Notes: generated from the sequence alone by a model not told the origin. A stretch of 64,000 nucleotides of DNA from Psychrobacter cibarius (GCF_016107535.1 NZ_JABASQ010000002.1:186001-250000); one strand, 5' to 3'. Positions 9,560 through 19,171 are shown, counted from the stretch's first letter. Translations and numbers: made by a program.

Positions 9560-11170
9560 ATGAGCGCTATCATAACCAGTAAACTGAGTCCAAACGCTGC
9601 TGAATTTCAGCAAAACAGTGCCGCTATGCAAGCGGTAGTCGATGACCTATATGTGCACTTGCGTAAAGTCGTCCAAGGCGGATCAGAGCGTGCGAGAGCT
9701 AAGCATCTAGCACGTGGTAAGCTACTACCTCGTGAGCGTGTCGAGCGTTTGCTTGATGTCGGCACGCCATTTTTAGAAGTCGCTCCGATGGCAGCGCACG
9801 ATATGTATGGCGAAGATATTCCTGCTGCTGGCGTGATTGCGGGTATCGGCCGTATTAACGGCACTGAGTGTATGATTGTCTGTAATGATGCCACGGTAAA
9901 AGGCGGCACTTACTACCCAATGACGGTCAAAAAACACCTACGTGCACAAGAAATTGCCCAAGAAAACAACCTACCTTGCGTATATTTGGTGGATTCAGGC
10001 GGTGCTAACTTACCCAACCAAGATGACGTATTCCCTGACAAAGAGCACTTTGGTCGCATCTTTTTTAACCAGGCCAACATGAGTGCTGCAGGCATTCCAC
10101 AGATTGCTGTGGTTATGGGTAGCTGTACGGCGGGCGGTGCATACGTACCAGCGATGAGTGATGAATCTATTATTGTTAAAGACCAAGGCACCATCTTTTT
10201 AGGTGGCCCGCCACTCGTAAAGGCAGCAACCGGCGAAGAGGTCACCGCTGAAGATTTGGGCGGTGGCGATGTGCATACGCGTCTGTCAGGGGTAGTCGAT
10301 CATTTGGCGCAAAACGATACTCATGCATTATCGATTGCGCGTAATATCGTCAGTCATCTCAATCGTCCTGCCAAGCAAATTCCGAATCAAATCAAGCCGC
10401 TTCCACCACGCTATGATGCCAAAGAGCTATACGGCGTCATTCCAACAGATAAGCGCAAACCGTTTGATATCAAAGAAATTATCGCTCGTATCGTCGATGA
10501 CAGTGCCTTTGATGAGTTTAAAGCGCGCTTTGGTACGACGTTGGTTTGTGGGTTTGCTCATATCGAAGGTATGCCAGTTGGCATCATCGCTAATAATGGC
10601 ATCTTGTTTAGTGAGTCGGCGCAAAAAGGCACGCATTTCATTGAGCTGTGCTGTAAACGTAAAATCCCGTTGATATTCCTGCAAAACATAACCGGCTTTA
10701 TGGTTGGGCGTAAATACGAAAACGAAGGTATTGCTCGTCATGGCGCCAAAATGGTCATGGCAGTAGCCAACGCGAAAGTGCCGAAATTTACCGTCATTGT
10801 CGGTGGCTCATTCGGTGCTGGTAATTACGGCATGTGTGGCCGTGCTTATAGTCCACGCTTCTTATGGATGTGGCCAAATGCGCGTATCTCTGTCATGGGC
10901 GGTGAGCAAGCAGCCTCGGTATTGGCGACTGTCAAGCGTGACAATTTCGACCGTAAAGGCGAGGAGTGGAGTGCAGAAGACGAAGCCGCATTTAAAGCGC
11001 CGATTCTTGATATGTACGAAGAGCAAGGTCACCCATACTACGCGACAGCACGTCTCTGGGATGACGGGGTGATTGACCCTGCCGATACGCGTCATGTATT
11101 GGCATTAGGGTTGAGCGCCGCGTATAACGCTCCGATCGAAGAGACGACTTTTGGTGTCTTTAGAATGTAA
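9560..11170 (+). CDS. liuB: Methylcrotonyl-CoA carboxylase, carboxyltransferase (beta) subunit
   Basis: Transfers carboxyl from carboxybiotin to 3-methylcrotonyl-CoA in leucine and isovalerate breakdown; acts with LiuD. The 536-residue length is typical of MCC beta. It contains [16 protein letters not shown] (~residues 190-205) and [20 protein letters not shown] (~415-434), characteristic of MCC rather than propionyl-CoA carboxylase beta subunits. The ATG at 9560 follows AAAAGGG at 9548-9554. It is the first gene of the cluster here, with liuA last. A gap of 161 bases with a small hairpin separates it from liuC. Confidence 0.93.
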   Translation: MSAIITSKLSPNAAEFQQNSAAMQAVVDDLYVHLRKVVQGGSERARAKHLARGKLLPRERVERLLDVGTPFLEVAPMAAHDMYGEDIPAAGVIAGIGRINGTECMIVCNDATVKGGTYYPMTVKKHLRAQEIAQENNLPCVYLVDSGGANLPNQDDVFPDKEHFGRIFFNQANMSAAGIPQIAVVMGSCTAGGAYVPAMSDESIIVKDQGTIFLGGPPLVKAATGEEVTAEDLGGGDVHTRLSGVVDHLAQNDTHALSIARNIVSHLNRPAKQIPNQIKPLPPRYDAKELYGVIPTDKRKPFDIKEIIARIVDDSAFDEFKARFGTTLVCGFAHIEGMPVGIIANNGILFSESAQKGTHFIELCCKRKIPLIFLQNITGFMVGRKYENEGIARHGAKMVMAVANAKVPKFTVIVGGSFGAGNYGMCGRAYSPRFLWMWPNARISVMGGEQAASVLATVKRDNFDRKGEEWSAEDEAAFKAPILDMYEEQGHPYYATARLWDDGVIDPADTRHVLALGLSAAYNAPIEETTFGVFRM

Positions 11171-11283
11171 GAGTTCCAAGGTCTGCTCACAATAAGATGG
11201 TGGTGCGACAATTTTTTAATGTGATTATATCGCGGCATCGGGTTTTGACATCTTACTTTCTTATATGGGCGTTATTATGGATG

Positions 11284-11298
11284 GCCCAAACGTTGGGC
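11284..11298 (+). promoter_or_regulatory. Inverted repeat just upstream of liuC
   Basis: GCCCAA-ACG-TTGGGC is a perfect 6-base stem with a 3-base loop, located about 30 bases before the liuC start. It could affect mRNA processing or translation, or be a protein site. No T-run follows. Confidence 0.35.
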
Positions 11299-11331
11299 TA
11301 AATATTTACAAACAGGAACACAGAGAAAGCT

Positions 11332-12150
11332 ATGAAAGAAACGAAATTAAAAAATACTAATAATTATAAAAGTCTGTTGGTCAGTGTTGAGCAGAATGTG
11401 GCGACGGTAACCTTAAACCGCCCTGAGATACGTAATGCTTTTAACGATGAAATGATAGCCGAGCTAACCGATGCATTTAATACGCTTGGTGCTGATGATG
11501 AGGTACGTGTCATTGTGCTAGCAGCTGCTGGCAAGGCATTCTGCGCAGGTGCCGATTTGAATTGGATGCGTGCCATGGCAGATTATAGCTATGAAGAAAA
11601 TCTAGCAGACGCGGACAAATTAGCGCAAATGCTTAAAACTATTTACGAGTGTCCGAAGCCAACAGTTGCGGCTATTCAAGGTGATGTTTATGCAGGTGGC
11701 ATGGGTTTAGTGGCTGTTTGCGATGTGGCCATCGCTGTCAAAATTGCTAACTTCTGCCTAAGTGAAGTGCGTTTGGGCTTAGCCCCTGCGACTATCAGCC
11801 CTTATGTCATCAGAGCACTGGGTGCTAGAGCATCACAGCGCTACTTCTTAAGTGCTGAAGTATTTGATGCCAAAAAGGCACGGCAGCTTGGCTTTATCCA
11901 TGAGCGGGTTAGCGAAGAGTGGCTGGCTGATGAAGTAGCTGCATTCTGTAGCAAAATCGTCAAAAATAGCCCTGATGCAGTCAAAACTTGCAAGCAGCTA
12001 CTACACGATGTCGCTGGTGCGCCCATCACTGATGAGCTGATTGCTGATACGGTAAAAGGCATCGCTGATATCCGCTCATCAGAGCAAGGTAAAGAGGGCG
12101 TGCAAGCCTTTTTGCAAAAACGTAAGCCCAATTGGTTAACGGCAGATTAA
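11332..12150 (+). CDS. liuC: Methylglutaconyl-CoA hydratase (enoyl-CoA hydratase family)
   Basis: Crotonase-fold enzyme of 272 residues that hydrates 3-methylglutaconyl-CoA to HMG-CoA, the step between LiuBD and LiuE. Family marks are GKAFCAGADLNWMRAM (~residues 67-82), which forms the oxyanion-hole region, and AAIQGDVYAGGMGLVAVCD (~113-131). The assignment to methylglutaconyl-CoA rather than generic enoyl-CoA hydration rests on the place between liuB and liuD. The Lys/Asn-rich start (MKETKLKNTNNYK) is short and polar. Spacing to liuD is 69 bases, consistent with one transcript. Confidence 0.88.
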   Translation: MKETKLKNTNNYKSLLVSVEQNVATVTLNRPEIRNAFNDEMIAELTDAFNTLGADDEVRVIVLAAAGKAFCAGADLNWMRAMADYSYEENLADADKLAQMLKTIYECPKPTVAAIQGDVYAGGMGLVAVCDVAIAVKIANFCLSEVRLGLAPATISPYVIRALGARASQRYFLSAEVFDAKKARQLGFIHERVSEEWLADEVAAFCSKIVKNSPDAVKTCKQLLHDVAGAPITDELIADTVKGIADIRSSEQGKEGVQAFLQKRKPNWLTAD

Positions 12151-12219
12151 TAGTGCACGAGAGATAAATGAGTAAGTAGACAAGACCTCAAATAAAAACG
12201 ATAACACACAGGGATAGTT

Positions 12220-14349
12220 ATGTTTTCTAAAATTCTAATTGCCAACCGTGGTGAAATTGCTTGCCGAGTGGCTGCGACTGCCAAGCATCTTGGCGTCAGT
12301 ACCGTTGCTGTCTATTCTGATGCGGATCGTGAGGCCAAGCATGTGGCTGTCTGTGATGAAGCCATCTACTTGGGTGGCTCAGCGCCGAAAGACAGCTATC
12401 TAAAAGGTAATGCGATTATCGCGATAGCGCTTGAGACTGGCGCACAAGCGATTCATCCAGGTTATGGATTTTTAAGCGAAAATGCTGACTTTGCGCAAGC
12501 CTGTCAGGATGCAGGACTGATATTTATCGGCCCTTCAGCCGACGCTATCCGTGCCATGGGTGGTAAGTCTGAATCCAAGCGGCTGATGGAGATAGCGGGC
12601 GTGCCACTGATACCGGGCTATCATGGTGACAATCAAGACGCAGAATTTTTGCAGCAGCAAGCAGATAATATTGGCTATCCTGTCTTGATCAAAGCCAGTG
12701 CAGGTGGCGGTGGTAAAGGCATGCGTATCGTAGAGCAAAGCCGCGACTTTGTGGATTTATTAGACTCATGTCGCCGTGAAGCCATTACCAGCTTTGGTGA
12801 TGATAAAGTGTTGGTTGAAAAATACGCCTTAAAACCGCGGCATATCGAAATCCAAGTATTTGGTGATACGCATGGTAACTATGTGCATTTGTTTGAGCGT
12901 GATTGCTCCGTACAGCGTCGCCACCAAAAAGTATTAGAAGAAGCGCCTGCACCGGGTGTTGATATTGCGATGCGTGAAGCTATGGGCACCGCTGCCATCG
13001 AAGCGGCTCGTGCGGTCGATTATGTTGGCGCAGGCACGGTCGAGTTCATCGTTGAGCAGCGTGAAGACGCTATGAATTTTTATTTCATGGAAATGAACAC
13101 GCGCTTGCAAGTTGAGCATCCAGTCAGTGAAGCGATTACCGGTGTCGATTTGGTCGAGTGGCAGCTTTTAGTCGCGGCAGGTCAGCCATTGCCAAAAACC
13201 CAAGCCGATCTAACTATCAATGGTCATGCAATTGAGGCGCGCATCTGTGCCGAAAACCCTGATAATAGCTTCTTACCAGCGACAGGTACGTTATTTACGT
13301 ATCAGAAACCTGAACACAGCACCTTTGTAATTGATAAAGACGGTACTGGTGTGCGTATCGATGATGGCGTGCGCGAAGGCGATGTGATTAGTCCGTTCTA
13401 TGACTCTATGATTGCCAAGCTCATCGTCCATGCACCAACGCGAGAGCAGGCATTAGCCAAGCTTGATCGGGCTCTGGCACAAACCCGTATCGTGGGTTTG
13501 CCGAATAACGCGGCATTTTTACGTTATATCTTAAATACAGAATCTTTTAGCAAAGCCAATCTTGATACGGCATTGATTGAGCACGAGCGTGATGCAATTT
13601 TTAATCAGCAGCCTTTGGCATTATCGACGCTGGTTGTGACCGCCATTACTCGTCAGCTTGCGAGCGAGATGGCGACGCAAGAGTCAGATATTGATCCATT
13701 TAGCAAACCTACTGGCTTCCGTGCTTATAACGATTATACTCGCTCATTTAGCTTGGTTTATGATGAGAATGCTTATACTGCCCGCATGAATAACTGGCAC
13801 AATTCAAATTGTTCTGATAGTAAAAAAGGCAGCGATAACCTCAGTAGCTTTACGCTCGTTTTTGAAAAAGAAGTCGCTAATACGCAGGATGTTAGCAATA
13901 TCAATGTCGCTGCTCAGACCGAAACGGTTTATGAAGGTCAAGTGAGCTATGCCAGTAGCGACGAGCACAATCATACGTTATGGTTAGATGGTGCACGTAC
14001 TAGCGCGCAAAGCTGGGTGCTTAATGAGACGGTTTATGTGTTCACAGACAGTGGCCGTGACGAGATTACGCTTGTTGATATCATGGCGCATGTAGGCGAG
14101 GAGTCTGCAGCGGTCGGTAGCTTAAAATCACCGATGCCAGGACAGGTTGTTGCCTTTAAAGTAGCGGTTGGCGATACCGTGAAAAAAGGTGAGCCATTAG
14201 CAGTCATCGAAGCGATGAAAATTGAGCACACTATTACTGCGCCGACGGATGGCGTGGTGGCAGAATTGCTATTTGCAGCCGGTGATTTGGTCGCTGATGG
14301 TGACGAGTTATTACGCATTGATGCTGGCGAAAATACTGAGAGCGAATAG
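12220..14349 (+). CDS. liuD: Methylcrotonyl-CoA carboxylase, biotin-carrying (alpha) subunit
   Basis: ATP-dependent biotin carboxylase fused to a biotin carrier domain, 709 residues. The N-terminal biotin carboxylase domain starts ILIANRGEIACRV. ATP-grasp loop KASAGGGGKGMRIV lies near residue 151 and the active-site segment EMNTRLQVEHPVSE near 293. The C-terminal biotinyl domain has EAMKIEH, with biotin acceptor Lys667. The linker region (about 500-610) is longer and more Ser/Asn-rich than in many MCC alpha subunits, accounting for the extra length. It must be biotinylated by BirA, encoded at 18127-19086. Confidence 0.93.
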   Translation: MFSKILIANRGEIACRVAATAKHLGVSTVAVYSDADREAKHVAVCDEAIYLGGSAPKDSYLKGNAIIAIALETGAQAIHPGYGFLSENADFAQACQDAGLIFIGPSADAIRAMGGKSESKRLMEIAGVPLIPGYHGDNQDAEFLQQQADNIGYPVLIKASAGGGGKGMRIVEQSRDFVDLLDSCRREAITSFGDDKVLVEKYALKPRHIEIQVFGDTHGNYVHLFERDCSVQRRHQKVLEEAPAPGVDIAMREAMGTAAIEAARAVDYVGAGTVEFIVEQREDAMNFYFMEMNTRLQVEHPVSEAITGVDLVEWQLLVAAGQPLPKTQADLTINGHAIEARICAENPDNSFLPATGTLFTYQKPEHSTFVIDKDGTGVRIDDGVREGDVISPFYDSMIAKLIVHAPTREQALAKLDRALAQTRIVGLPNNAAFLRYILNTESFSKANLDTALIEHERDAIFNQQPLALSTLVVTAITRQLASEMATQESDIDPFSKPTGFRAYNDYTRSFSLVYDENAYTARMNNWHNSNCSDSKKGSDNLSSFTLVFEKEVANTQDVSNINVAAQTETVYEGQVSYASSDEHNHTLWLDGARTSAQSWVLNETVYVFTDSGRDEITLVDIMAHVGEESAAVGSLKSPMPGQVVAFKVAVGDTVKKGEPLAVIEAMKIEHTITAPTDGVVAELLFAAGDLVADGDELLRIDAGENTESE

Positions 14350-14394
14350 CTGACATAGCTTAATAATAGGTAAGTAATAAAAAGGACGACAAGC

Positions 14395-15327
14395 ATGAGC
14401 CATTCGTATCTAAATCATTCATATCCAAGTCACGTCAGAATCGTTGATGTCAGTCCGCGTGATGGACTACAAAACGAGTCAACGACGGTGCCGACTGAGG
14501 TTAAGCAAGCGCTTATCAATGATTTGATTGCAGCCGGTGTCAAAAAGCTAGAAGCAACCAGTTTTGTCTCGCCAAAGTGGGTGCCACAAATGGGCGATAA
14601 TAGCGCGCTACTTGATGCGCTAGCGCCGACACGGCAGACAGATATTTGCTACTCGGTACTGGTACCTAATATGCGCGGCTTTGAAAACGCCATCATTCAT
14701 CGTCCTGATGAAATCGTTATTTTTGGTTCAGCAAGTGAAACCTTTAGTCAAAAAAATATCAATTGTAGTATTGATGAGAGTATCGAGCGTTTTGCGCCAG
14801 TAGCTGCGGCTGCAAAAGCGCAAGGCATCAAAGTACGAGGCGTTATCTCTTGTACGGTTGGCTGTCCTTATGAAGGCGACATTGACCCAAGCCAAGTAGC
14901 GTACGTCACCAAACGATTGGTTGAGATTGGTGCTGAGCAGATTGGCATTGCCGATACCATTGGTGTTGGTACACCGCTCAAGGTACAGCGCGCCTTACAA
15001 GCCGCTTTAGAATATGCTGATATCTCTATGCTATCGGGTCATTTTCACGATACTTATGGTCAAGCATTGAGCAATACGCTAGCCGCATTACAAATAGGTG
15101 TCAGCGAATTTGATACCTCGGTGGCTGGACTGGGCGGCTGTCCTTATGCCAAAGGCGCAACAGGTAACGTGGCAACCGAAGATGTGGTGTATATGCTACA
15201 CGGTATGGGTATCAGCACAGGTATCGATTTGGATAAATTGGTCGTGGCAGGCGAACGTATCAGTGCGTTCTTAAAGCGTCCGAATGGTTCAAACGTGGCA
15301 CGTGCCTTAATCAATAAACGCCATTAA
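14395..15327 (+). CDS. liuE: Hydroxymethylglutaryl-CoA lyase
   Basis: Cleaves HMG-CoA to acetyl-CoA and acetoacetate, the last step of leucine degradation. TIM-barrel HMGL family, 310 residues. The metal and substrate motif SPRDGLQNES is at about residues 20-29, the loop SGHFHDTYGQAL at ~218-229, and the lyase signature AGLGGCPYAKGATGN with the catalytic loop cysteine at ~243-257. It lies 45 bases after liuD and 125 bases before liuA. The short His/Ser/Tyr-rich start (MSHSYLNHSYPSH) is unusual but the ATG at 14395 has AAAGGA upstream. Confidence 0.92.
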   Translation: MSHSYLNHSYPSHVRIVDVSPRDGLQNESTTVPTEVKQALINDLIAAGVKKLEATSFVSPKWVPQMGDNSALLDALAPTRQTDICYSVLVPNMRGFENAIIHRPDEIVIFGSASETFSQKNINCSIDESIERFAPVAAAAKAQGIKVRGVISCTVGCPYEGDIDPSQVAYVTKRLVEIGAEQIGIADTIGVGTPLKVQRALQAALEYADISMLSGHFHDTYGQALSNTLAALQIGVSEFDTSVAGLGGCPYAKGATGNVATEDVVYMLHGMGISTGIDLDKLVVAGERISAFLKRPNGSNVARALINKRH

Positions 15328-15452
15328 TAAACGTCAGTCTTAATTAGTATAGTGAATTGACTATGACCTCAAAAATGGCATTAGAAATATAGCGGCTTTC
15401 AAAAACAGATTAAAATCCGAAATTTAAAAAAATCAAAACACAAGGAATAGTT

Positions 15453-16640
15453 ATGAGTTTACCTGGATTGAATTTTCAGCTTGGCGAAGATATTGATGCA
15501 TTACGCGATATGGTACAGCAGTTTGCAACCAATGAAATCGCCCCACGTGCTGCCGAGATTGATAGCAGCGATGAATTCCCAATGGATCTATGGCAAAAGA
15601 TGGGTGATATCGGTCTACATGGCATCACCGTTCCTGAAGAGTACGGCGGCTCTAACATGGGCTACGTCGCACATATGGTCGCGATGGAAGAGATTAGCCG
15701 TGCGTCTGCTTCTGTAGCACTGAGCTATGGTGCGCACTCAAATCTATGTATCAACCAAATAAAACGTAATGGCTCTGAGGCACAAAAACAAAAGTATTTG
15801 CCAAAGCTGGTTAGCGGTGAGTTCATCGGTGCACTGGCAATGAGTGAGACTGGTGCTGGCTCAGACGTCGTTAGCATGAAGCTCAGAGCCGAAGAGAAAG
15901 ACGGCAGCTATGTGTTAAACGGTAGCAAAATGTGGATCACCAATGGCCCTGATGCTGACGTGATGGTGGTTTATGCTAAGACTAATCCAGAGCTTGGCGC
16001 TAAAGGCATGACCGCTTTTATTGTTGAAAAAGGTATGGAAGGTTTTGGCACGGCACAAAAGCTCGATAAGCTTGGCATGCGTGGTAGTCATACGGGTGAG
16101 ATGACCTTTAACAATGTGACCGTACCAAGCGAAAATATTTTGGGCGGTCTCAATGAAGGCGTTAAGGTATTGATGAGCGGGCTGGATTACGAGCGTGCCG
16201 TATTGGCTGCGGGTCCTATTGGTATCATGCAAGCCGTGATGGACAATGTCGTGCCTTATATTCATGATCGTAAGCAGTTTGGTCAAGCCATCGGTGAGTT
16301 TCAGCTTATCCAAGGTAAAGTCGCAGACATGTATACGATATTGCAAGCAGGTCGCAGCTTCTTGTACACTGTCGGAAAAAATCTCGATATGTTGGACGCG
16401 CGCGGTGCTGGTCATAGTCGAGAAGTGCGTAAAGACTGTGCCAGTGTAATTCTATGGTGTGCCGAAAAAGCCACTTGGATGGCAGGCGAGGGCATTCAAA
16501 TATTTGGCGGTAACGGCTACACCAACGAGTATCCACTTGGTCGCTACTGGCGCGATGCTAAACTATATGAAATTGGCGCAGGAACCAGTGAAATCCGCCG
16601 TATGCTGGTCGGTCGTGAGCTGTTTAACGAGACCAAATAA
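15453..16640 (+). CDS. liuA: Isovaleryl-CoA dehydrogenase
   Basis: FAD-dependent acyl-CoA dehydrogenase that oxidises isovaleryl-CoA to 3-methylcrotonyl-CoA; 395 residues. It shows the [16 protein letters not shown] flavin segment (~residues 128-143) and [15 protein letters not shown], where the Glu is the catalytic base position of isovaleryl-CoA dehydrogenases. The C-terminal [13 protein letters not shown] and GAGTSEIRR motifs are present. It is the first enzyme of the pathway but the last gene of the cluster, unlike the liuABCDE order in Pseudomonas. The 125-base AT-rich gap in front may hold its own promoter. ATG 15453 has AAGGAA upstream. Confidence 0.93.
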   Translation: MSLPGLNFQLGEDIDALRDMVQQFATNEIAPRAAEIDSSDEFPMDLWQKMGDIGLHGITVPEEYGGSNMGYVAHMVAMEEISRASASVALSYGAHSNLCINQIKRNGSEAQKQKYLPKLVSGEFIGALAMSETGAGSDVVSMKLRAEEKDGSYVLNGSKMWITNGPDADVMVVYAKTNPELGAKGMTAFIVEKGMEGFGTAQKLDKLGMRGSHTGEMTFNNVTVPSENILGGLNEGVKVLMSGLDYERAVLAAGPIGIMQAVMDNVVPYIHDRKQFGQAIGEFQLIQGKVADMYTILQAGRSFLYTVGKNLDMLDARGAGHSREVRKDCASVILWCAEKATWMAGEGIQIFGGNGYTNEYPLGRYWRDAKLYEIGAGTSEIRRMLVGRELFNETK

Positions 16641-16763
16641 AGCATAATAATGATTTAAAAGTTAACTTTTATCGAATAGTTTTGTCTTAAGTTTTAAAAA
16701 TGTGCTACGTTATATGTCTCATAGCGTGGCACTTCTTAATGACTGAAATAAAAGACTTTTATC

Positions 16764-17282
16764 ATGATTCGTAAATTACATACCAAGTTATCTTTTAATA
16801 CAGCTTCTACCTTTTTCACTAATATAAAACCTGTCGGAATCTATGGTGTGTTAGTCACTTTGTTTGCATTATTTACGATGACAGCGAGTGTCACGCCTGC
16901 ACAAGCAGAGCTGGTTGATTTATCTAGTCCTGAACCTGTTATTCAGCTCTCTACTCAAGACGCTAGCTGGCTAACACCGCCAAGATTCGATCGTGCTATT
17001 CGTCATAACCCCATAGGTAGATATTTAATTCATTGTTCCTATGATGAAAATGGGGCTGCTATCAAGCCTTGTGATAGAACGGATTTAAAAATAGTTTTGT
17101 CATTACGCGTTGATAAGCAAGGCAGTATTAAAAATATAAAAGTGATTGAGAGTAGCGGTGTGGAAAGTATAGATAAAATGACTATTAGGGAACTGTACAA
17201 AGCTCGACTTAAGCCTTTTTTGATAAAAGGGCAAGCAGTAGTGGGAGATGTTAATGTACCGATTGTATTTACAGCACCATAA
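16764..17282 (+). CDS. Exported TonB C-terminal-domain protein
   Basis: 172 residues with a long N-terminal signal: a basic region, then a hydrophobic stretch at about 27-45, and a likely cleavage after AQA (residue ~50). The remainder matches a TonB-like C-terminal fold, with RVDKQGSIKNIKVIESSGVESIDKMTIRELYKARLKPF typical of the beta-alpha-beta core. Proteins of this kind lacking the proline-rich spacer are secreted or periplasmic and their partners are mostly unknown. No TonB-ExbBD genes lie nearby. It is transcribed alone, convergent with coaX, and shares the terminator at 17301. Confidence 0.65.
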   Translation: MIRKLHTKLSFNTASTFFTNIKPVGIYGVLVTLFALFTMTASVTPAQAELVDLSSPEPVIQLSTQDASWLTPPRFDRAIRHNPIGRYLIHCSYDENGAAIKPCDRTDLKIVLSLRVDKQGSIKNIKVIESSGVESIDKMTIRELYKARLKPFLIKGQAVVGDVNVPIVFTAP

Positions 17283-17300
17283 CCATCGTATTTAAGTCAA

Positions 17301-17335
17301 AAAAAGCAGGGCGACTAAAACGTACTGCTTTTTTA
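17301..17335. terminator. Bidirectional terminator between TonB-like gene and coaX
   Basis: AAAAAAGCAG (17301-17310) pairs with CTGCTTTTTT (17326-17335), with T-runs on both strands. A second inverted repeat, ATCATTTTAT and ATAAAATGAT, lies just beyond at about 17339-17361, touching the coaX stop. Confidence 0.75.
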
Positions 17336-17360
17336 TTAATCATTTTATTTCATAAAATGA

Positions 17361-18089
17361 TTATGACTGTTTGGTATGATCAAAATATCGTGCCAGACCG
17401 TTCAACAATAAATCATCACGCAAGCGTACTGGACGGTTAACGTGCTGCGAGATAATCGCTGCATCACCACCCGTCATGATAACTTCAAAGTTGGGATGGC
17501 GATGGCTAATCTCATTGATGGCACCGACGATTGATAATAGTATGCCGCGATGTACCGCATCTTGTGTGGTCATGCCTTGACCCACACTATCAAAGGTGCC
17601 ATTGGATATGGTGATTTGCTTAGTGCCTGAAAATAGTGATTCACGTTGCAGATAAATACTGGGGAAAATATAACCGCCCAAATGCTCAGCATGATCAATC
17701 AAGTCAATGGTCACCGCAGTACCGCAGCCAATCACGCATTGACGTTTTTTCTTATCCACGGCGCCCAGCATCTGTAGCCAACGATCACAGCCAAGCTGTT
17801 CGTCATTATAAGCACTCTTCATCAAAGCATGCGCGGCATCGACATGGACAAACTCAAACGGAATATTCAGACGACCTAACGTCTCTGACACTTTAACATT
17901 CAAATCGTCGCCCAGCACCGATGAGATACCAATGAAATCAGGCGCATAACGCTCGAAGCGATCGGTCAAACCCATCAGTAGTTCGGCAGGCGCTTGCAAA
18001 TGTTGCTTGGCATCATGCGCGACTATTTGTCCGATATCATCGGTGAGCCAGTATTTTAGGCGGGTGTTGCCAAGATCTAACCAGAGCAT
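17361..18089 (-). CDS. coaX: Type III pantothenate kinase
   Basis: Phosphorylates pantothenate, the first step of CoA synthesis. Member of the ASKHA-fold CoaX family, 242 residues from the start chosen here. The N-terminal phosphate-binding motif is LDLGNTRLKYWL; GCDRWLQMLGA and CVIGCGTAVTIDLID are the PTS-type signatures, and GGYIFPS follows. The frame is open further upstream, to 18311, but that part overlaps birA. ATG at 18089 is preceded by AAAGGGA at correct distance and gives the expected N-terminus. It lies 37 bases behind birA, the arrangement seen in many proteobacteria. Confidence 0.9.
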   Translation of the reverse strand: MLWLDLGNTRLKYWLTDDIGQIVAHDAKQHLQAPAELLMGLTDRFERYAPDFIGISSVLGDDLNVKVSETLGRLNIPFEFVHVDAAHALMKSAYNDEQLGCDRWLQMLGAVDKKKRQCVIGCGTAVTIDLIDHAEHLGGYIFPSIYLQRESLFSGTKQITISNGTFDSVGQGMTTQDAVHRGILLSIVGAINEISHRHPNFEVIMTGGDAAIISQHVNRPVRLRDDLLLNGLARYFDHTKQS

Positions 18090-18126
18090 AAAAATCCCTT
18101 TATATCGTGCCCATTGGGTCTTTGAT

Positions 18127-19086
18127 TTAAGCCTTATCAATAACGTCGATGCGTCCGGTAAAAAGCGCAGAAATCTTACCGCTATCTTGACGCAATTGCA
18201 AACATCCATGTGTATCAAGACCACAAGCATAACCTGTGATGCTATCTGTTTTACCGTTATGCTCTTGAGTAACGTGCAAGCGTAATCCTGCCAGTGCATC
18301 CATCGATTCAAACTGTTTTAAAAAGCTGTCCAAATTATAGCTTTGGCCAGTGGGCTTCTCTAATCCTAGGTGCTCAAAGCGTGTCATCGCGGCTAGCAGG
18401 GCTTTACTCATTTGTTGGTAAAGCATTTTTAGGCTTGGTAGGCTCACAATATCTGTCTCTGGTTTTAGCCTCTCATAAATATCCTGTAGGCTAATCGCCT
18501 GATAACTCATGCCTTCGCAGGTCTTTGCAGTGAGTTTGGGCGTTGCCTGTACATTAAGTCCTACGCCCATCACCACGCCGACCAATTTGCCCGTTTGGGT
18601 AACAGGTTCTATTAAAATTCCCGCAAGTTTATTAAAGGGTAGGGTCTGTGCTGCCAGTTTAGGCTCATTTGACACTGAGTCAGATGGTGGTTGATAAAAG
18701 CCCAAATCGTTTGCCCACTTCACGCCGATGGGCGTCAATCCTTGCGCGCGTAATTGCTCATTTAATATTTGAATAACGGGCATTTTTGCCAGTTCAACGC
18801 CGATAATCAGCGACAGTAAACCGCTAATCGGCAGATGAACAGGATGATATAACGACAGATAGACATTGCCGCGCGGTGATTGCCACGAGCGCCCGTGCTG
18901 CCCACGTCCAGCGCTTTGGGTTTCAGCGGTCAGTAGATGCATCTGCGCAGCATTTAACGTGCCATGTTGTACATCTGTTATCAGCTCGCTATTGGTAGAG
19001 GCACTGCTGACAAGGTGGCGATGGTTCAGCTGTGGTAAATGATGAAGCTCTAATGAGTCGTCAGAAAAATTGGAAAATGGCGGCAT
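18127..19086 (-). CDS. birA: Biotin--[acetyl-CoA-carboxylase] ligase, without DNA-binding domain
   Basis: Attaches biotin to carboxylase carrier domains such as LiuD (Lys667) and AccB. Motifs of the catalytic domain are SASTNSELI, GRGQHGRSWQSPRGNVYLSL (biotin/ATP loop, about residues 61-80) and KWANDL (~124). It has 319 residues but begins directly in the catalytic domain: there is no N-terminal winged helix, so it should not repress the bio genes as E. coli BirA does. A longer-than-usual region lies between the KWANDL motif and the C-terminal domain. It forms an operon with coaX and is divergent from the TSUP gene, with three 11-bp repeats in the shared upstream region. Confidence 0.88.
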   Translation of the reverse strand: MPPFSNFSDDSLELHHLPQLNHRHLVSSASTNSELITDVQHGTLNAAQMHLLTAETQSAGRGQHGRSWQSPRGNVYLSLYHPVHLPISGLLSLIIGVELAKMPVIQILNEQLRAQGLTPIGVKWANDLGFYQPPSDSVSNEPKLAAQTLPFNKLAGILIEPVTQTGKLVGVVMGVGLNVQATPKLTAKTCEGMSYQAISLQDIYERLKPETDIVSLPSLKMLYQQMSKALLAAMTRFEHLGLEKPTGQSYNLDSFLKQFESMDALAGLRLHVTQEHNGKTDSITGYACGLDTHGCLQLRQDSGKISALFTGRIDVIDKA

Positions 19087-19138
19087 AAGTTTCGTCGATG
19101 TGGTTAATATAGCGTGGATAATCTTTGTTATACTGGGC

Positions 19139-19171
19139 GATTGTCATGAGATTGTCATGAGATTGTCACGA
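19139..19171. repeat. Three tandem 11-bp repeats between birA and TSUP gene
   Basis: GATTGTCATGA occurs at 19139-19149 and 19150-19160, and GATTGTCACGA at 19161-19171. Each unit holds the half-palindrome TCATGA (last unit TCACGA). The 11-base period roughly matches one helical turn, so bound proteins would line up on one DNA face. The array lies about 50 bases upstream of birA and 120 bases upstream of the TSUP gene. Confidence 0.75.

Noticed and set aside
9607..11095. Several long minus-strand and shifted frames across liuB
   Set aside because: They are shadows of a well-supported gene with clear motifs in the main frame; the same applies to similar frames across liuD, smc, kpsD and typA.
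11245..11250. TTGACA before liuC as a promoter
   Set aside because: The only good -10 candidates give spacers of 10 or 22 bases, outside the working range.
18090..18311. Longer N-terminus for CoaX
   Set aside because: The frame is open but overlaps birA; the ribosome site and the conserved LDLGNT start place the true start at 18089.
19139..19171. CRISPR-like array
   Set aside because: The repeats are 11 bases and directly adjacent with no spacers, so this is a regulatory or slippage array, not CRISPR.
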